A stretch of DNA of 64,000 bases, from NCBI RefSeq assembly GCF_026000115.1, contig NZ_AP026868.1:1-64000 (forward strand), read 5' to 3'. The notes beneath the pieces were generated by a model, which was not told the origin of the DNA, did not search any database, and saw nothing but the letters and a program-made list of their open reading frames with translations. The position numbers and the translations under genes are program-made. Positions 53,532 to 62,499 of the stretch are shown here, piece by piece. The first letter of the stretch is position 1; every line of letters begins with the position of its first letter. Source of the stretch: Aureispira anguillae (GTDB taxonomy: Bacteria; Bacteroidota; Bacteroidia; Chitinophagales; Saprospiraceae).

Positions 53532-53873
53532 TTATTTGAGGAGTGCTTTTACATTGGGGTAAACCTGATTCATATATAGGACAAATTCTTTTGCCCAAAC
53601 AGCTGCTTCAGAGTGTTTAGGTTCAGTCTTGATTGCTTGTTCTATTTTTACAGCAATATCTTTTAAATCATATAAACCAAGTGTCTGAAGGCTAGATTTT
53701 GTTTTGTGAGCAACTCTACCAATCATAATATTATTTTGCTCTTGAATGGCCTGATTCATTTGATCTATATCTTTGGGCATTTCTTCTAGAAATGTACTTA
53801 AAACATCATGAATGAATTCTTGGTCACCACCACTAATTTCATTTAAAAATGTCAGGTCTAATGTTAATTTCAT
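53532..53873 (-). CDS. Histidine phosphotransfer (Hpt) domain protein
   Basis: A 113-residue single-domain Hpt protein, a four-helix bundle. The phosphorylated residue should be His56 in G-R-V-A-H-K-T-K-S-S-L-Q-T-L-G, the standard H-x-x-K-(S/G)-(S/A) pattern. Hpt proteins shuttle phosphate between receiver domains of hybrid kinases and response regulators in the cytoplasm. It lies 57 bp downstream of the NtrC-type regulator gene on the same strand and is its probable partner. No histidine kinase gene is in the window, so the upstream kinase is encoded elsewhere. Confidence 0.88.
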   Translation of the reverse strand: MKLTLDLTFLNEISGGDQEFIHDVLSTFLEEMPKDIDQMNQAIQEQNNIMIGRVAHKTKSSLQTLGLYDLKDIAVKIEQAIKTEPKHSEAAVWAKEFVLYMNQVYPNVKALLK

Positions 53874-53930
53874 AAACGATTGTTTGGACTAATTAGCTTT
53901 GCGATATTAGGCAACTAAGTTGTGGGGTTC

Positions 53931-55304
53931 TTAAGCTTCCTTTTTAGAGAATTCTTCATCTTCTTTAAGCATTCGATAAATGGTTGTTTTGCCAATACCT
54001 AATATCTTTGCAACAATAGGAATGTTATTGTCATGTTTTTTGAGATAATGTTGTACAATTTTGATGTTGTACTCTCGCAAGGTCATTTCTTCTAAGAAAA
54101 AATTAGAAACCTTCTTGGGGCTATTAAATTGTAAATCCTCCCGTTGAATGGTTTTTCCACTACACATAATTGCCCCCAATTCAACAATAGCTTTGAGTTC
54201 TCTAATATTGCCAGGAAAACTATAAGACAGCAATTTGTCTTTTGCAGTTTGTCCGAGTTTCATTGGACCCAATTTATTTTCTCGTGCGGTCATATTAAGA
54301 AAATGCTTGGCTAATATAAGGACATCATTTCCTCGCTGACGCAAAGGAGGCAAGTGAATAGGCAAACCCAACAAACGATAATACAAATCCTCTCTAAAAG
54401 TGCCTTTTCCTACAAGGTCCGACAAATTTCTATGCGTTGCTACGATAATGCGAGCATCAAATTTTATATTTTCATTCCCACCAATACGAGTTATCTCACG
54501 CTCTTGCAAAGCACGAAGCAATTTGGCTTGAAGATGCAATTCCATTTCACCAATCTCATCTAGAAATAGAGTACCATGGTCTGCCAATTCGAATTTTCCC
54601 TGCTTGCGAGTTGTAGCGCCAGTAAAGGCCCCTTTTTCATGCCCAAATAGTTCACTCTCTAATAAATCTTTGGGAATAGCGCTTACATTAATCGCTACAA
54701 AGTTGCCCTTTTTTCGAGGCGAATTATAATGCACACTTTTGGCAACTAGCTCTTTACCCGTTCCAGTTTCTCCAGTAACCGATACCGTAATATTGCTTTT
54801 TGCTGCTTTTTCTAACAATTTAAAAACTTGCTGCATAGCGGGGCTATTGCCCTTCATGCTTTCGCTAAATTGATATTTTTCTGTTAATTCTTCCTTAAGC
54901 GTTTCAACCTCTTTTTGTAGAAAAATACTCTTCTTTAATTTTTCAACAATATTAAACAAACGTTCCTTATTGGCTTCATCCTTAGTCAGATAATCGTCTG
55001 CTCCTTTTTGAAGCAATTCTACTGCGGTTGCAACATCCTGCTGACCAGATAAGATAATAACCCCTATATCAGGATTGTGTGTCTTAATTCGTTTTAGGAC
55101 CTCATCGCCCGTCATATCAGGAAGGCTATAATCTAAGGACACTATATGTGGATTAAGGTGCAAATTATTTAAGCATTCTTTTCCAGTTTTAAACACACGA
55201 ACTTCATGATCAGGATTTAGTGTTAGAATATATCGAATAGTTTTTGCAAACAATAGATCATCTTCAACGATAAATATTCGAATACCATCAGTTGGTGATT
55301 TCAT
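53931..55304 (-). CDS. NtrC/AtoC-family sigma-54-dependent response regulator
   Basis: A 457-residue activator. The receiver domain (about 9-125) has acidic residues V-E-D-D (13-16), phospho-acceptor Asp58 (V-S-L-D-Y-S-L-P-D) and conserved Lys108. The AAA+ domain (about 150-375) has Walker A G-E-T-G-T-G-K-E (178-185) and the sigma-54-contacting loop G-A-F-T-G-A (225-230), followed by L-F-L-D-E-I-G Walker B. A Fis-type helix-turn-helix ends the protein ([15 protein letters not shown]). When phosphorylated, such proteins remodel RpoN holoenzyme at -24/-12 promoters. All key residues are intact. Targets are unknown; I saw no clear -24/-12 sequence in the window. Confidence 0.92.
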   Translation of the reverse strand: MKSPTDGIRIFIVEDDLLFAKTIRYILTLNPDHEVRVFKTGKECLNNLHLNPHIVSLDYSLPDMTGDEVLKRIKTHNPDIGVIILSGQQDVATAVELLQKGADDYLTKDEANKERLFNIVEKLKKSIFLQKEVETLKEELTEKYQFSESMKGNSPAMQQVFKLLEKAAKSNITVSVTGETGTGKELVAKSVHYNSPRKKGNFVAINVSAIPKDLLESELFGHEKGAFTGATTRKQGKFELADHGTLFLDEIGEMELHLQAKLLRALQEREITRIGGNENIKFDARIIVATHRNLSDLVGKGTFREDLYYRLLGLPIHLPPLRQRGNDVLILAKHFLNMTARENKLGPMKLGQTAKDKLLSYSFPGNIRELKAIVELGAIMCSGKTIQREDLQFNSPKKVSNFFLEEMTLREYNIKIVQHYLKKHDNNIPIVAKILGIGKTTIYRMLKEDEEFSKKEA

Positions 55305-55999
55305 TTAAAAAGATGTTAAAGTTCTTAGATTTTAATGAATAGCAATCTTGCTATTATTAATTATTATTCAACGATGTGTTATTTATTGTACACAACGGAG
55401 CTCATAGCTTTTGGCGAAATATGATGGGGGAGGATAATTATACGATTTTTATTTGAATAAGATAGATAACTTTCCCTCCAATCCTATTTTTAGTCTTTTT
55501 TTTATCAATATTCTTTGACAATAGCACATTACATTAATGCTTATTAATTCCATGTACAGGACAAACTAAAAACAGTTTGCTCGATAAGAGAGACCTTTTT
55601 AGACCGAATGAATTGTTAGCATATTTAATGCTGCTCTCTTTTGTCTTGAACTCAGAAAGTAATTAAAAAATACCAATAATCCTATACAAAATTTAACATT
55701 TTTTAGTAATCAAAAAAAATTAAACCTGTTTTACGGCTATCCTATTAAAGATAATAAGAAAATGCGGTATACTATTGTTTTAAAAATACATAATGCATAG
55801 ACTTCTAAAACTTTATTGTAATAAGTATGAAACTTGTCTTGTACTTAGTTTCTAACTTCTGCTTATCTTTTTAACTAAAATAACACGTGAAATGTTTCAT
55901 GTTACACGTGTAGCGTTGCACGTGAATAAAAAACCTCCCTATTATTAATAAAATATAGGGAGGTTTTATTGATGAAAAACGGTTTATTGAAGACCTCGT
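55305..55999. other. 695-bp intergenic region with CACGTG palindromes
   Basis: No coding ORF. Near the regulator start is a short hairpin AATAGCAA/TTGCTATT (55338-55355). At 55884-55924 three CACGTG palindromes lie close together, the middle one inside TGTTACACGTGTAGCG. A terminator follows at 55930-55968. Confidence 0.5.
55930..55968 (-). terminator. Intrinsic terminator after ceramide synthase-like gene
   Basis: AAAACCTCCCTAT and ATAGGGAGGTTTT form a long stem with A/T-rich flanks on both sides. It lies 32 bp past the end of the - strand gene at 56000. Confidence 0.75.
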
Positions 56000-57157
56000 T
56001 TAAATCTCCATTTCATAAACTTTATATTCTTTATAAACCTCAGCACTTACAGCACGCATTCCCCTATTCATCATTTCATTTTCTTTGAGGATATAACTTC
56101 CTTCACAATATTTGAAACCATATTGCAACCCAGCGTCAATTAGGTGTTTGTAAACAACAGCGTCAATTCCTTTGCCTTGATATTCTGGGAATAAACCAAG
56201 GAGGATAACACGCATCCATTTGACTTTCTTTTTATCTGTAAAAATTTTGTAGCCATTGGGAAACAACCTACCATTTAAGTTCTTTAGGATAAAATTGAAA
56301 TCAAGTACAGCTACAGCCATACCTGCCAATTTCCCATCCACATAAATAAAAGGAATTAACTCAGGAATCGCAATCAACTTAAATTTTTCTGCATAAGCAT
56401 CAATTTCTGCATCGGATAGTGGTACAATACCCCATAATGGTTCCCAAGCACGGTTATAAACCTCTTTGATTTTTTTGACCTCATTATCGAGGTCCTTCAT
56501 ATCAATTGGTCTAATTTCTACATTGTAACGTTTTTTTACCAATGCAGCCCCACGTTTGAGCTTTTCATTATTAAAAATGGTTTCTGCATCCATTTTATAA
56601 GCCAATAGCTCTTGACGACAGGGCAAGCCATAATTCTCGTATAAATGTTGGTAATATTCATGTTGATAAGGCATATCAATACGAGGATAATCGTCAAATC
56701 CTTTGGTTAATAGCCCAAAGTCATAACTAGAAGAAGGGCTAGCAGGCCCCTGCATTTTAGTTAATTTATGCTTTTTGAGCCACTCTTTTGCCGTATCAAA
56801 CAAAGCATTTGCTACTTCTTGATCATTGATACACTCAAAGAAACCAAAAAAGCCAGTCCCCCCTTCTTCAGGGTGTACTTCGTTATAACGTTCATTGTTA
56901 ATTGCAGCAATACGACCAACTGCTTGACCATCCTTATAAGCCATGAACAGTTGCATTTGACCATATTCATAGAAAGGATGTTCCCCTTTGGCACCCAATA
57001 AACCATCAACAAACCCATTGAGTCCGAACATATGGCGCATATCCATCAATAAAGGAGAAACCCAATATGGATTATTTTTATAAATTTCAAAAGGGAGCAT
57101 CATAAATGCTTTTTTTTCTGCCTTTGTTCTTGCTGGAACTATTGTTAATTTAGCCAT
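56000..57157 (-). CDS. GNAT-fold bacterial ceramide synthase-like acyltransferase
   Basis: A 385-residue protein of the GNAT superfamily, larger than simple acetyltransferases (~150-200). It opens with a Y-K-N-N-P-Y-W-V-S-P-L motif. The middle has G-R-I-A-A-I-N-N and P-S-S-S-Y-D-F-G, and the C-terminal GNAT half has the acyl-CoA-binding stretch L-F-P-E-Y-Q-G-K-G-I-D-A-V. Proteins of this type beside serine palmitoyltransferase were shown in Caulobacter to N-acylate the sphingoid base (bCerS). Neighbouring Spt and CerR homologues make that role likely here, giving (dihydro)ceramide at the inner membrane. It is separated from spt by 227 bp containing a hairpin, so it may have its own promoter. 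Confidence 0.8.
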   Translation of the reverse strand: MAKLTIVPARTKAEKKAFMMLPFEIYKNNPYWVSPLLMDMRHMFGLNGFVDGLLGAKGEHPFYEYGQMQLFMAYKDGQAVGRIAAINNERYNEVHPEEGGTGFFGFFECINDQEVANALFDTAKEWLKKHKLTKMQGPASPSSSYDFGLLTKGFDDYPRIDMPYQHEYYQHLYENYGLPCRQELLAYKMDAETIFNNEKLKRGAALVKKRYNVEIRPIDMKDLDNEVKKIKEVYNRAWEPLWGIVPLSDAEIDAYAEKFKLIAIPELIPFIYVDGKLAGMAVAVLDFNFILKNLNGRLFPNGYKIFTDKKKVKWMRVILLGLFPEYQGKGIDAVVYKHLIDAGLQYGFKYCEGSYILKENEMMNRGMRAVSAEVYKEYKVYEMEI

Positions 57158-57238
57158 AATCTATAATGTTGAGTTATATCGTTGAGTATCTTATTATTAA
57201 GAATATTCTGTTGTGTGAATGTATATATATAATATAAA

Positions 57239-57281
57239 ATAAGGGTAAACTTACAAAAATCCTTGTAAAGCTTACCCTTAT
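57239..57281 (-). terminator. Hairpin terminator after spt
   Basis: AAGGGTAA...CTTACAA (57241-57256) pairs with TTGTAAAG..TTACCCTT (57263-57279), with one or two mismatches; the - strand continues TTATTTTATATTAT. Confidence 0.6.
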
Positions 57282-57384
57282 AGCGTTTGGTTTTTGTAGA
57301 GACGCTTCTCTACATGGTGGTTTTGAGCAATTATTGTTTCTTGATCTTATAAAACCAACAATACCTATATTCGGTTAAATCGGA

Positions 57385-58608
57385 TTAAATAATCCCTAGT
57401 TTTTTGCCAATTTTTGTATAGCACTCAACTACTTTTTCTAGATGTTCAGGCTCATGTGTTGCCATAAAGCTATTGCGCATCATTGATTTATTAGGAGGAG
57501 TAGCAGGCGGGATAAATACATTTACAAAAATTCCTGCATCAAATAAACCTTTCCAAAGTCCAAAGGCTTTTTTGTTGTCGCCAATTAATACAGGAACAAT
57601 GGCAGTACGGCCATCAATAACGTTAAATCCAGCATCTTTTAGCCCTTTGCGCACGAACTCTGCGTTGCTAACCAAACGTTGTACACGTTCAGGCTCTTGA
57701 GTAACGATATCTAGCGCTGCTATCGCCGCCGCAACAGAAGAAGGCGTTGGAGATGCACTAAAAATTAAGGCAGGAGAATGATGTTTCAAATAGTTAATAA
57801 CACGTTCATCCCCTGCAACAAAACCTCCCAAAGAAGCCAATGTCTTACTGAAGGTACACATGATTAAGTCGGTATTGTCCGTTACACCAAATTCACTGGC
57901 AGTACCACGACCTCCTTCTCCCAATACACCAAAAGCATGAGCGTCATCTACCAATGTTTTTGCGTTGTACTTTTTAGCTAACTTGGTAATGGCTTCCAAT
58001 TCAGCAATGTTACCAAATGTACTAAATACACCATCTGTAACAATAAATTTTCCTGCTTCTAATGGTAGACTAGCTAGCTTTCGCTCTAGATCTTCCATGC
58101 TGCAATGCTTGTAACGGATAACATTGGTGCCTGTAGAGCCCTTTGCAATAAAATTCCCAGCCTGGATACTAGCATGATTGTCTTTATCTGAAAAGATAGT
58201 ATCACTTCTTTTGACTAATGGCTGAATTACACCTTGGCTAGTTTGGTAACCAGTACTAAATAGCAATGCTGCTTCTTTTCCCACAAATTTAGCCAATTTG
58301 GCTTCTAACTCTTCATGCAAAGGAATTGTACCTGTCAAATAACGAGAACCAGAACAAGACGTTCCATATGTTTTTAAAGCGTTAACAGTAGCTTCTTTTA
58401 CTTTTGGATGTGCAGTTAAACCTAAATAATTATTAGAGCCAGCCATAATTATAGGTTTCCCTTCCATTCTTACAACAGGACCTTCACTTTCCTCGATAGG
58501 GCGGAAATAAGGATAAATCCCTGCTGCTTTTACATCATCTGCATATTTATATTCATAGCACTTATCAAACAAAGACGGTAGTTTTTTGTCAGTTTCATGT
58601 GAGCTCAT
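57385..58608 (-). CDS. spt: Serine palmitoyltransferase (alpha-oxoamine synthase family)
   Basis: A 407-residue PLP enzyme that condenses L-serine with a long-chain acyl-CoA or ACP to 3-ketosphinganine, the first step of sphingolipid synthesis. PLP lysine K255 lies in C-T-F-S-K-T-L-A-S-L-G-G. H145 (D-N-H-A-S) stacks on the cofactor, and D222/H224 (V-D-D-A-H-A-F-G) contact the ring. The N-terminal G-S-N-N-Y-L-G-L is typical of the family. Close relatives are 8-amino-7-oxononanoate synthase (bioF) and KBL (kbl); flanking ceramide synthase-like and CerR-like genes and the absence of biotin genes favour Spt. It is divergent from the CerR-like gene. Confidence 0.88.
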   Translation of the reverse strand: MSSHETDKKLPSLFDKCYEYKYADDVKAAGIYPYFRPIEESEGPVVRMEGKPIIMAGSNNYLGLTAHPKVKEATVNALKTYGTSCSGSRYLTGTIPLHEELEAKLAKFVGKEAALLFSTGYQTSQGVIQPLVKRSDTIFSDKDNHASIQAGNFIAKGSTGTNVIRYKHCSMEDLERKLASLPLEAGKFIVTDGVFSTFGNIAELEAITKLAKKYNAKTLVDDAHAFGVLGEGGRGTASEFGVTDNTDLIMCTFSKTLASLGGFVAGDERVINYLKHHSPALIFSASPTPSSVAAAIAALDIVTQEPERVQRLVSNAEFVRKGLKDAGFNVIDGRTAIVPVLIGDNKKAFGLWKGLFDAGIFVNVFIPPATPPNKSMMRNSFMATHEPEHLEKVVECYTKIGKKLGII

Positions 58609-58839
58609 AAAAGATTATTTTTGTTCTTAATAACTAGGAAATCTAAACTTCCTATTTTTTGTAAAAATTGATCGAATGTTCAAATAATAAGGATTACTTA
58701 TTTTTATATGTGTTGACAAAAGTAGTACTATTTCTTGCAAAAAGCATACATTCGTAACAAAAATTACGGAATTATACAACCAAATATGAGCATTTAAATA
58801 TAAGATTTTTTTTTATAATTGCTTGAAAATTAGTGTAAA

Positions 58840-59829
58840 ATGGGAGATAAAATTGTTTCGTTTGTAACGGGTGCAAATGGCTTTGTTGGTAGTCACTTGG
58901 TAGACTATTTATTAGAACAAGGAAATGAGGTTCATGCTATTGTGCGTCCTACTAGTAACCTCCAATGGTTAGAAGGAAAGAACGTAAAATTACATACTTG
59001 TGGTCTTAATAGTGCAGATGATTTACAGGCTGCTTTTCAAGGCGCACATTATATTTATCATATAGCGGGAGTGGTTAAAGTTCCTACCAAGGAAGGATTT
59101 ATGAAGGGGAATGTAGAGATGACTAGAAATGTGATGGAGGCTGCTGCCCACACTCCTACTATTAAACGAGTGCTGGTAACAAGCAGTATGGCTGCAACAG
59201 GTTATGCTGAATTTGGAAGTGAGGTAGACGAGCAATCTCCTTTGAGGCCAATTGAACCTTATGGCGAGAGCAAAGTTGCTCAAGAGGAAGTGGCTAAGGA
59301 ATATGCGGATCGAGTTCCTGCTACCATTGTACGCCCTCCAGGGGTATACGGTCCAAGAGATACAGAAATTTTTGCTTTTTTTAAGGCCATTAATAATGGA
59401 ATCAGTGCAATCATGGGTTTTACCCCAAAGGAAATGAGTTTGATCCATGTTCGAGATTTAGTACAAGGAATGCATCAAGCGGCTACCAATGAAAATTCTA
59501 TTGGAGAAGTATATTTTTTGGGTTCAATGGAATGTTACAATTGGAAACAGTTGGGGGATATTGCATCAAAGGCTATGAATAAAAAAACATGGACGATAAA
59601 AATTCCGCATTTTGTGATATTTATATTGGGATTTTTTGGACAAATATTAGAATCTTGGTTTGGGGTTGATGTTGCCCTAAATAAGGATCGTGCTTATCGA
59701 ATAACAAGACCATCCTGGTATTGCAGTTCTGCAAAAGCAGCAAAAGAATTAGGGTTTAAACAAACAATACCAATTGACGAAGGATTTAAATCAACCATAG
59801 ATTGGTACAAAGAAAAAAAATGGCTGTAG
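58840..59829 (+). CDS. CerR-like NAD(P)-dependent epimerase/dehydratase-family reductase
   Basis: A 329-residue extended short-chain dehydrogenase. The NAD(P)-binding G-A-N-G-F-V-G lies at residues 11-17, and the catalytic Y141-x-x-x-K145 in Y-G-E-S-K. An upstream T-S-S-M-A supplies the serine. A hydrophobic segment near 250-268 could anchor it to the membrane. In Caulobacter the homologous gene beside spt (cerR) reduces the keto group after N-acylation; the same placement supports that here, though substrate order is inferred. It is divergently arranged 231 bp from spt. Degenerate short repeats begin directly at its stop codon. Confidence 0.83.
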   Translation: MGDKIVSFVTGANGFVGSHLVDYLLEQGNEVHAIVRPTSNLQWLEGKNVKLHTCGLNSADDLQAAFQGAHYIYHIAGVVKVPTKEGFMKGNVEMTRNVMEAAAHTPTIKRVLVTSSMAATGYAEFGSEVDEQSPLRPIEPYGESKVAQEEVAKEYADRVPATIVRPPGVYGPRDTEIFAFFKAINNGISAIMGFTPKEMSLIHVRDLVQGMHQAATNENSIGEVYFLGSMECYNWKQLGDIASKAMNKKTWTIKIPHFVIFILGFFGQILESWFGVDVALNKDRAYRITRPSWYCSSAKAAKELGFKQTIPIDEGFKSTIDWYKEKKWL

Positions 59830-59999
59830 AGACAAACCAAAGTGTTTGTCTCAAAGCCATCAAAGTGTTTGTTCCAAAAAATAGGAAGTATTTCTTCCAA
59901 AAAAATAGGAAGTGTTTGTTCCCAAAAACAAGAGGGTGTTCCAGCAAGACAAGAAGTGTTTGTTTCAAAAAACAAGCAATGTTTGCCTAGAAAAATAAG
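59829..59999. repeat. Degenerate ~25-bp tandem repeats between CerR-like and KilA-N genes
   Basis: About six imperfect copies of AAGTGTTTGTTCCAAAAAA plus a short A/G tail fill the gap. They begin with a perfect 9-bp hairpin GAGACAAAC/GTTTGTCTC (59829-59837 with 59844-59852) that overlaps the stop codon. Short ORFs cross it on both strands but only follow the repeat. Confidence 0.65.
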
Positions 60000-60017
60000 A
60001 TTTATTTAAAGTTAAGG

Positions 60018-60842
60018 ATGAAAAAAATAACAATTCAAAATAGAGAGATCAATTATGTATCTAGCCAACACGGTGATTTTATTTGTTTAACGGATATGGT
60101 TCGGGGATTGGAAGGCGATCCTAGAGATTATATCAGGAACTGGCTTAGAACAGGATCTACTTTAGAGTTTTTGGGGGTTTGGGAAAAAGTGCACAACCAA
60201 AATTTTAATGTGGTGGAATTCCACCACATTAAAACGGAGTTCATTAAAAACACATTCTTAATGTCCACCAAGAAGTGGATACAGCGAACAGATGCAATTG
60301 GTTTACAGGCTAAAGCAGGACGATATGGAGGGACTTATGCACATAGTGATATTGCAATCCAGTTTGCAACTTGGCTAAGTCCAGAATTCTATGTCTATAT
60401 GATTAAGGAGTTTCAGCGACTAAAAGAAAAAGAAGCCGAGGAAGCCAAAGAAACATTAGAGTGGAATGTAAAAAGAATTTTGAGTAAGGTAAATTATGAG
60501 ATCTTGACAGATTCCATTAAGGAAAATTTGATTCCCTTTAAGTTAGAAGGCAAAGATCAAAGTGGAGTTGTTTATGCTAGTGAAGCGGATTTGCTCAATG
60601 TTGCTTTGTTTGGACTAACTGCTAAACAATGGAAATTAGCCAATCCCGATAAAAAGGGAAATATGAGAGATTTTGCGACGGCAGAACAATTGCTGGTATT
60701 GGCTAATTTAGAAAACATCAACGCAGAGTATATCAAAGATGGCTTCGCACAGGATGAGCGTTTGATTCGCCTAAACGATGCCGCAATTCACCAAATGAAA
60801 GTTTTATCACAGTCTACTGCATTAACTAAATTATTGAAATAA
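60018..60842 (+). CDS. KilA-N domain DNA-binding protein
   Basis: A 274-residue protein. Residues about 1-140 are a KilA-N domain: I-C-L-T-D-M, an aromatic N-W-L-R-T segment, W-I-Q-R-T-D-A-I-G-L-Q-A-K-A-G-R-Y-G-G-T-Y-A-H-S-D-I-A-I-Q-F (shown in part by these runs), ending E-F-Q-R-L-K. KilA-N is a DNA-binding domain found in phages, large DNA viruses and bacterial mobile regions. The C-terminal ~130 residues are helical and match the common Bacteroidota version, of unknown function. The coding sequence contains a perfect 32-bp DNA palindrome (60203-60234) within the KilA-N domain. It is flanked by repeats and has no phage neighbours, so it may be a domesticated or stand-alone mobile-derived regulator. 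Confidence 0.88.
   Translation: MKKITIQNREINYVSSQHGDFICLTDMVRGLEGDPRDYIRNWLRTGSTLEFLGVWEKVHNQNFNVVEFHHIKTEFIKNTFLMSTKKWIQRTDAIGLQAKAGRYGGTYAHSDIAIQFATWLSPEFYVYMIKEFQRLKEKEAEEAKETLEWNVKRILSKVNYEILTDSIKENLIPFKLEGKDQSGVVYASEADLLNVALFGLTAKQWKLANPDKKGNMRDFATAEQLLVLANLENINAEYIKDGFAQDERLIRLNDAAIHQMKVLSQSTALTKLLK
60203..60234. repeat. Perfect 32-bp palindrome inside the KilA-N gene
   Basis: The left half TTTTAATGTGGTGGAA (60203-60218) is followed immediately by its exact reverse complement (60219-60234), with no spacer or mismatch. It encodes part of the KilA-N domain (around F-N-V-V-E-F-H-H-I-K). It could extrude as a cruciform, fold in mRNA, or bind a dimeric protein. Confidence 0.95.
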
Positions 60843-60861
60843 CACAGGATAGATGCACTGC

Positions 60862-62376
60862 TTAATCAAGAATATCTTTATTACGATGTTCAATCAAAGA
60901 AGCTTCTATACTAATGTTGTTAATCTTGCTGTTAAGCCAAGCCCGAATATCAAAGAACATAAGGTTGCCATTGTAATAAGACTTATGATTTTGTGCTAAC
61001 TCTGTTCTTAACGCTATAAAAATTTGGGTGACTTTCTCTTTAGAAATTATTTTGGATACTTTACTAAGACTTTTGGTAATGGTATATCCAAAATCTCTAC
61101 GAGGTTCATTTTTTTTAAAAAAACGATAATTAGAACGAATTATATAAGGCAATAAGATGTATTCCTTTTTTTCATAATGGGTTAACATCAACATGATTTT
61201 AATCGTGTTTTTCATGTTGATGTCATCGTATTTGATTGTTTCAAGACGAGTTAGATAATCAATGCATTTGTCATAATTTTTTTGATAAAAAAAGCTAACA
61301 GCAATTGCTAACATTAAATCTCTAATGATGGATAAGGAAAGTTGTTGTTTGTGATTGGTTAATAAATCGATTGCGATATTTTGAGCTTCTTGGTTGGCTT
61401 TTAAATCTCCAAACCTAAAATTGTAATGAAACAACAACTCAGAGTAAATGGCTCTTATTGTTGGAGTCCAAAGCACTTTAGGAGTCTCTTTTAATTTTTT
61501 TAAGTATAATTGGCTCTTGTCCCACTGTTTGGTAGCGATCGAGTTACCTATAATTCTATACAAACAACCTACATAATCGTGAAAATATTCTTTAATGACT
61601 TGGGGGGACTGTTCCATTTCATGGAGTGCCGTAGTCATATAATCAATTCCACTTTTATAATCATTGCTAATATAGGCTTGAAGAGTTTTGGTTTTACTAT
61701 CTAGTATGGTTGCATGAAGATGAAGAGGTTGAGGTAAATTTTGAATACAATCGGGATTAGTTTCGTTCTCCCCTCCTTTGGTACTAAAATAATGGCGTAC
61801 ATAGATGTAAAACTGTGTCCAACTTTTTGTATAAGTATACACATTTTGAAGTTCTAACAAGGCCTGTTCAAATTCTTGAAATTTTTCTTGAATGGCATCC
61901 ATGGAAGTATGGTGAAAGGAGAACGCTTGTCCTTTTACCCTAAATTCCCAAAATAATATTTGAGGCAGCAAAGCTACATACTTATGTTCAATAGCTAGTT
62001 TTTTAGCTTTCTCAATTTCTGGAATAGTTAGCGAAAATAAATTCTTGACATAGAGCAGCTTGATTGTTTTGAGTAAATCTAGAATCTTAGTTTCTGCATA
62101 GGTATTGGCATGGAATAAATTGAGACTTTTTATAATGTTTTGATAGGTATTAATTTGCAGTGCACTTTTATTTTGACTTGGAAAAATAGTCTTTAATTTT
62201 TTCTTAATAGAAACTTCATCAAAATCTCCTTGTTTACTTAAATAATCAAATAATATGCTTTGATGCCCTTCTATTTTTCCTAAACCTCTAATATATAATT
62301 TAAAATAGCGCTTTTCTTCTCGCGTCATTGCTTGTATAATTAGGAATAGGTTCTGTAGTGTACTCTGCTTTTGCAT
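60862..62376 (-). CDS. Long helical-repeat protein of unknown function
   Basis: A 504-residue soluble protein, predicted almost entirely helical, with TPR-like spacing (N-Y-D-K-C-I-D-Y-L-T-R-L, K-Q-W-D-K-S-Q-L-Y-L-K-K-L). It opens M-Q-K-Q-S-T-L-Q-N-L-F-L-I-I-Q-A-M-T-R-E-E-K-R-Y-F-K (two runs), an N-terminus I associate with a recurring Saprospiria-type family without known function. No signal peptide, membrane helix or catalytic motif. It converges with the KilA-N gene with only 19 bp between stops. A protein-protein scaffold is the most that can be said. Confidence 0.7.
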   Translation of the reverse strand: MQKQSTLQNLFLIIQAMTREEKRYFKLYIRGLGKIEGHQSILFDYLSKQGDFDEVSIKKKLKTIFPSQNKSALQINTYQNIIKSLNLFHANTYAETKILDLLKTIKLLYVKNLFSLTIPEIEKAKKLAIEHKYVALLPQILFWEFRVKGQAFSFHHTSMDAIQEKFQEFEQALLELQNVYTYTKSWTQFYIYVRHYFSTKGGENETNPDCIQNLPQPLHLHATILDSKTKTLQAYISNDYKSGIDYMTTALHEMEQSPQVIKEYFHDYVGCLYRIIGNSIATKQWDKSQLYLKKLKETPKVLWTPTIRAIYSELLFHYNFRFGDLKANQEAQNIAIDLLTNHKQQLSLSIIRDLMLAIAVSFFYQKNYDKCIDYLTRLETIKYDDINMKNTIKIMLMLTHYEKKEYILLPYIIRSNYRFFKKNEPRRDFGYTITKSLSKVSKIISKEKVTQIFIALRTELAQNHKSYYNGNLMFFDIRAWLNSKINNISIEASLIEHRNKDILD

Positions 62377-62499
62377 AAAAAAAGTTTCTGATAAGCGTCT
62401 AAAATTGGCTCTAAGATAAATTTTTATGAATCTTAGTTAGAAAAAGAGTACTATTCTTTCTAAAAACTTTCATTGTGTTATTTATTTTAATACTTCGTG

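Noticed and set aside
57385-58608. 8-amino-7-oxononanoate synthase (bioF) or 2-amino-3-ketobutyrate ligase (kbl)
   Set aside because: Same family, but the neighbouring ceramide-synthase-like and CerR-like genes and absence of biotin or threonine-degradation genes favour serine palmitoyltransferase.
58717-58724. Promoter of spt on the - strand (TACTTTTG)
   Set aside because: The nearest TTG is only 13 bp upstream, outside the normal spacing; left out of the features.
59694-59990. Short ORFs on both strands over the 59.8-60.0 kb repeats
   Set aside because: Their protein repeats only mirror the DNA repeat; they overlap the CerR-like gene and lack coding character.
60018-60842. Prophage
   Set aside because: A KilA-N protein alone is not enough; no integrase, capsid, tail or lysis genes lie nearby.
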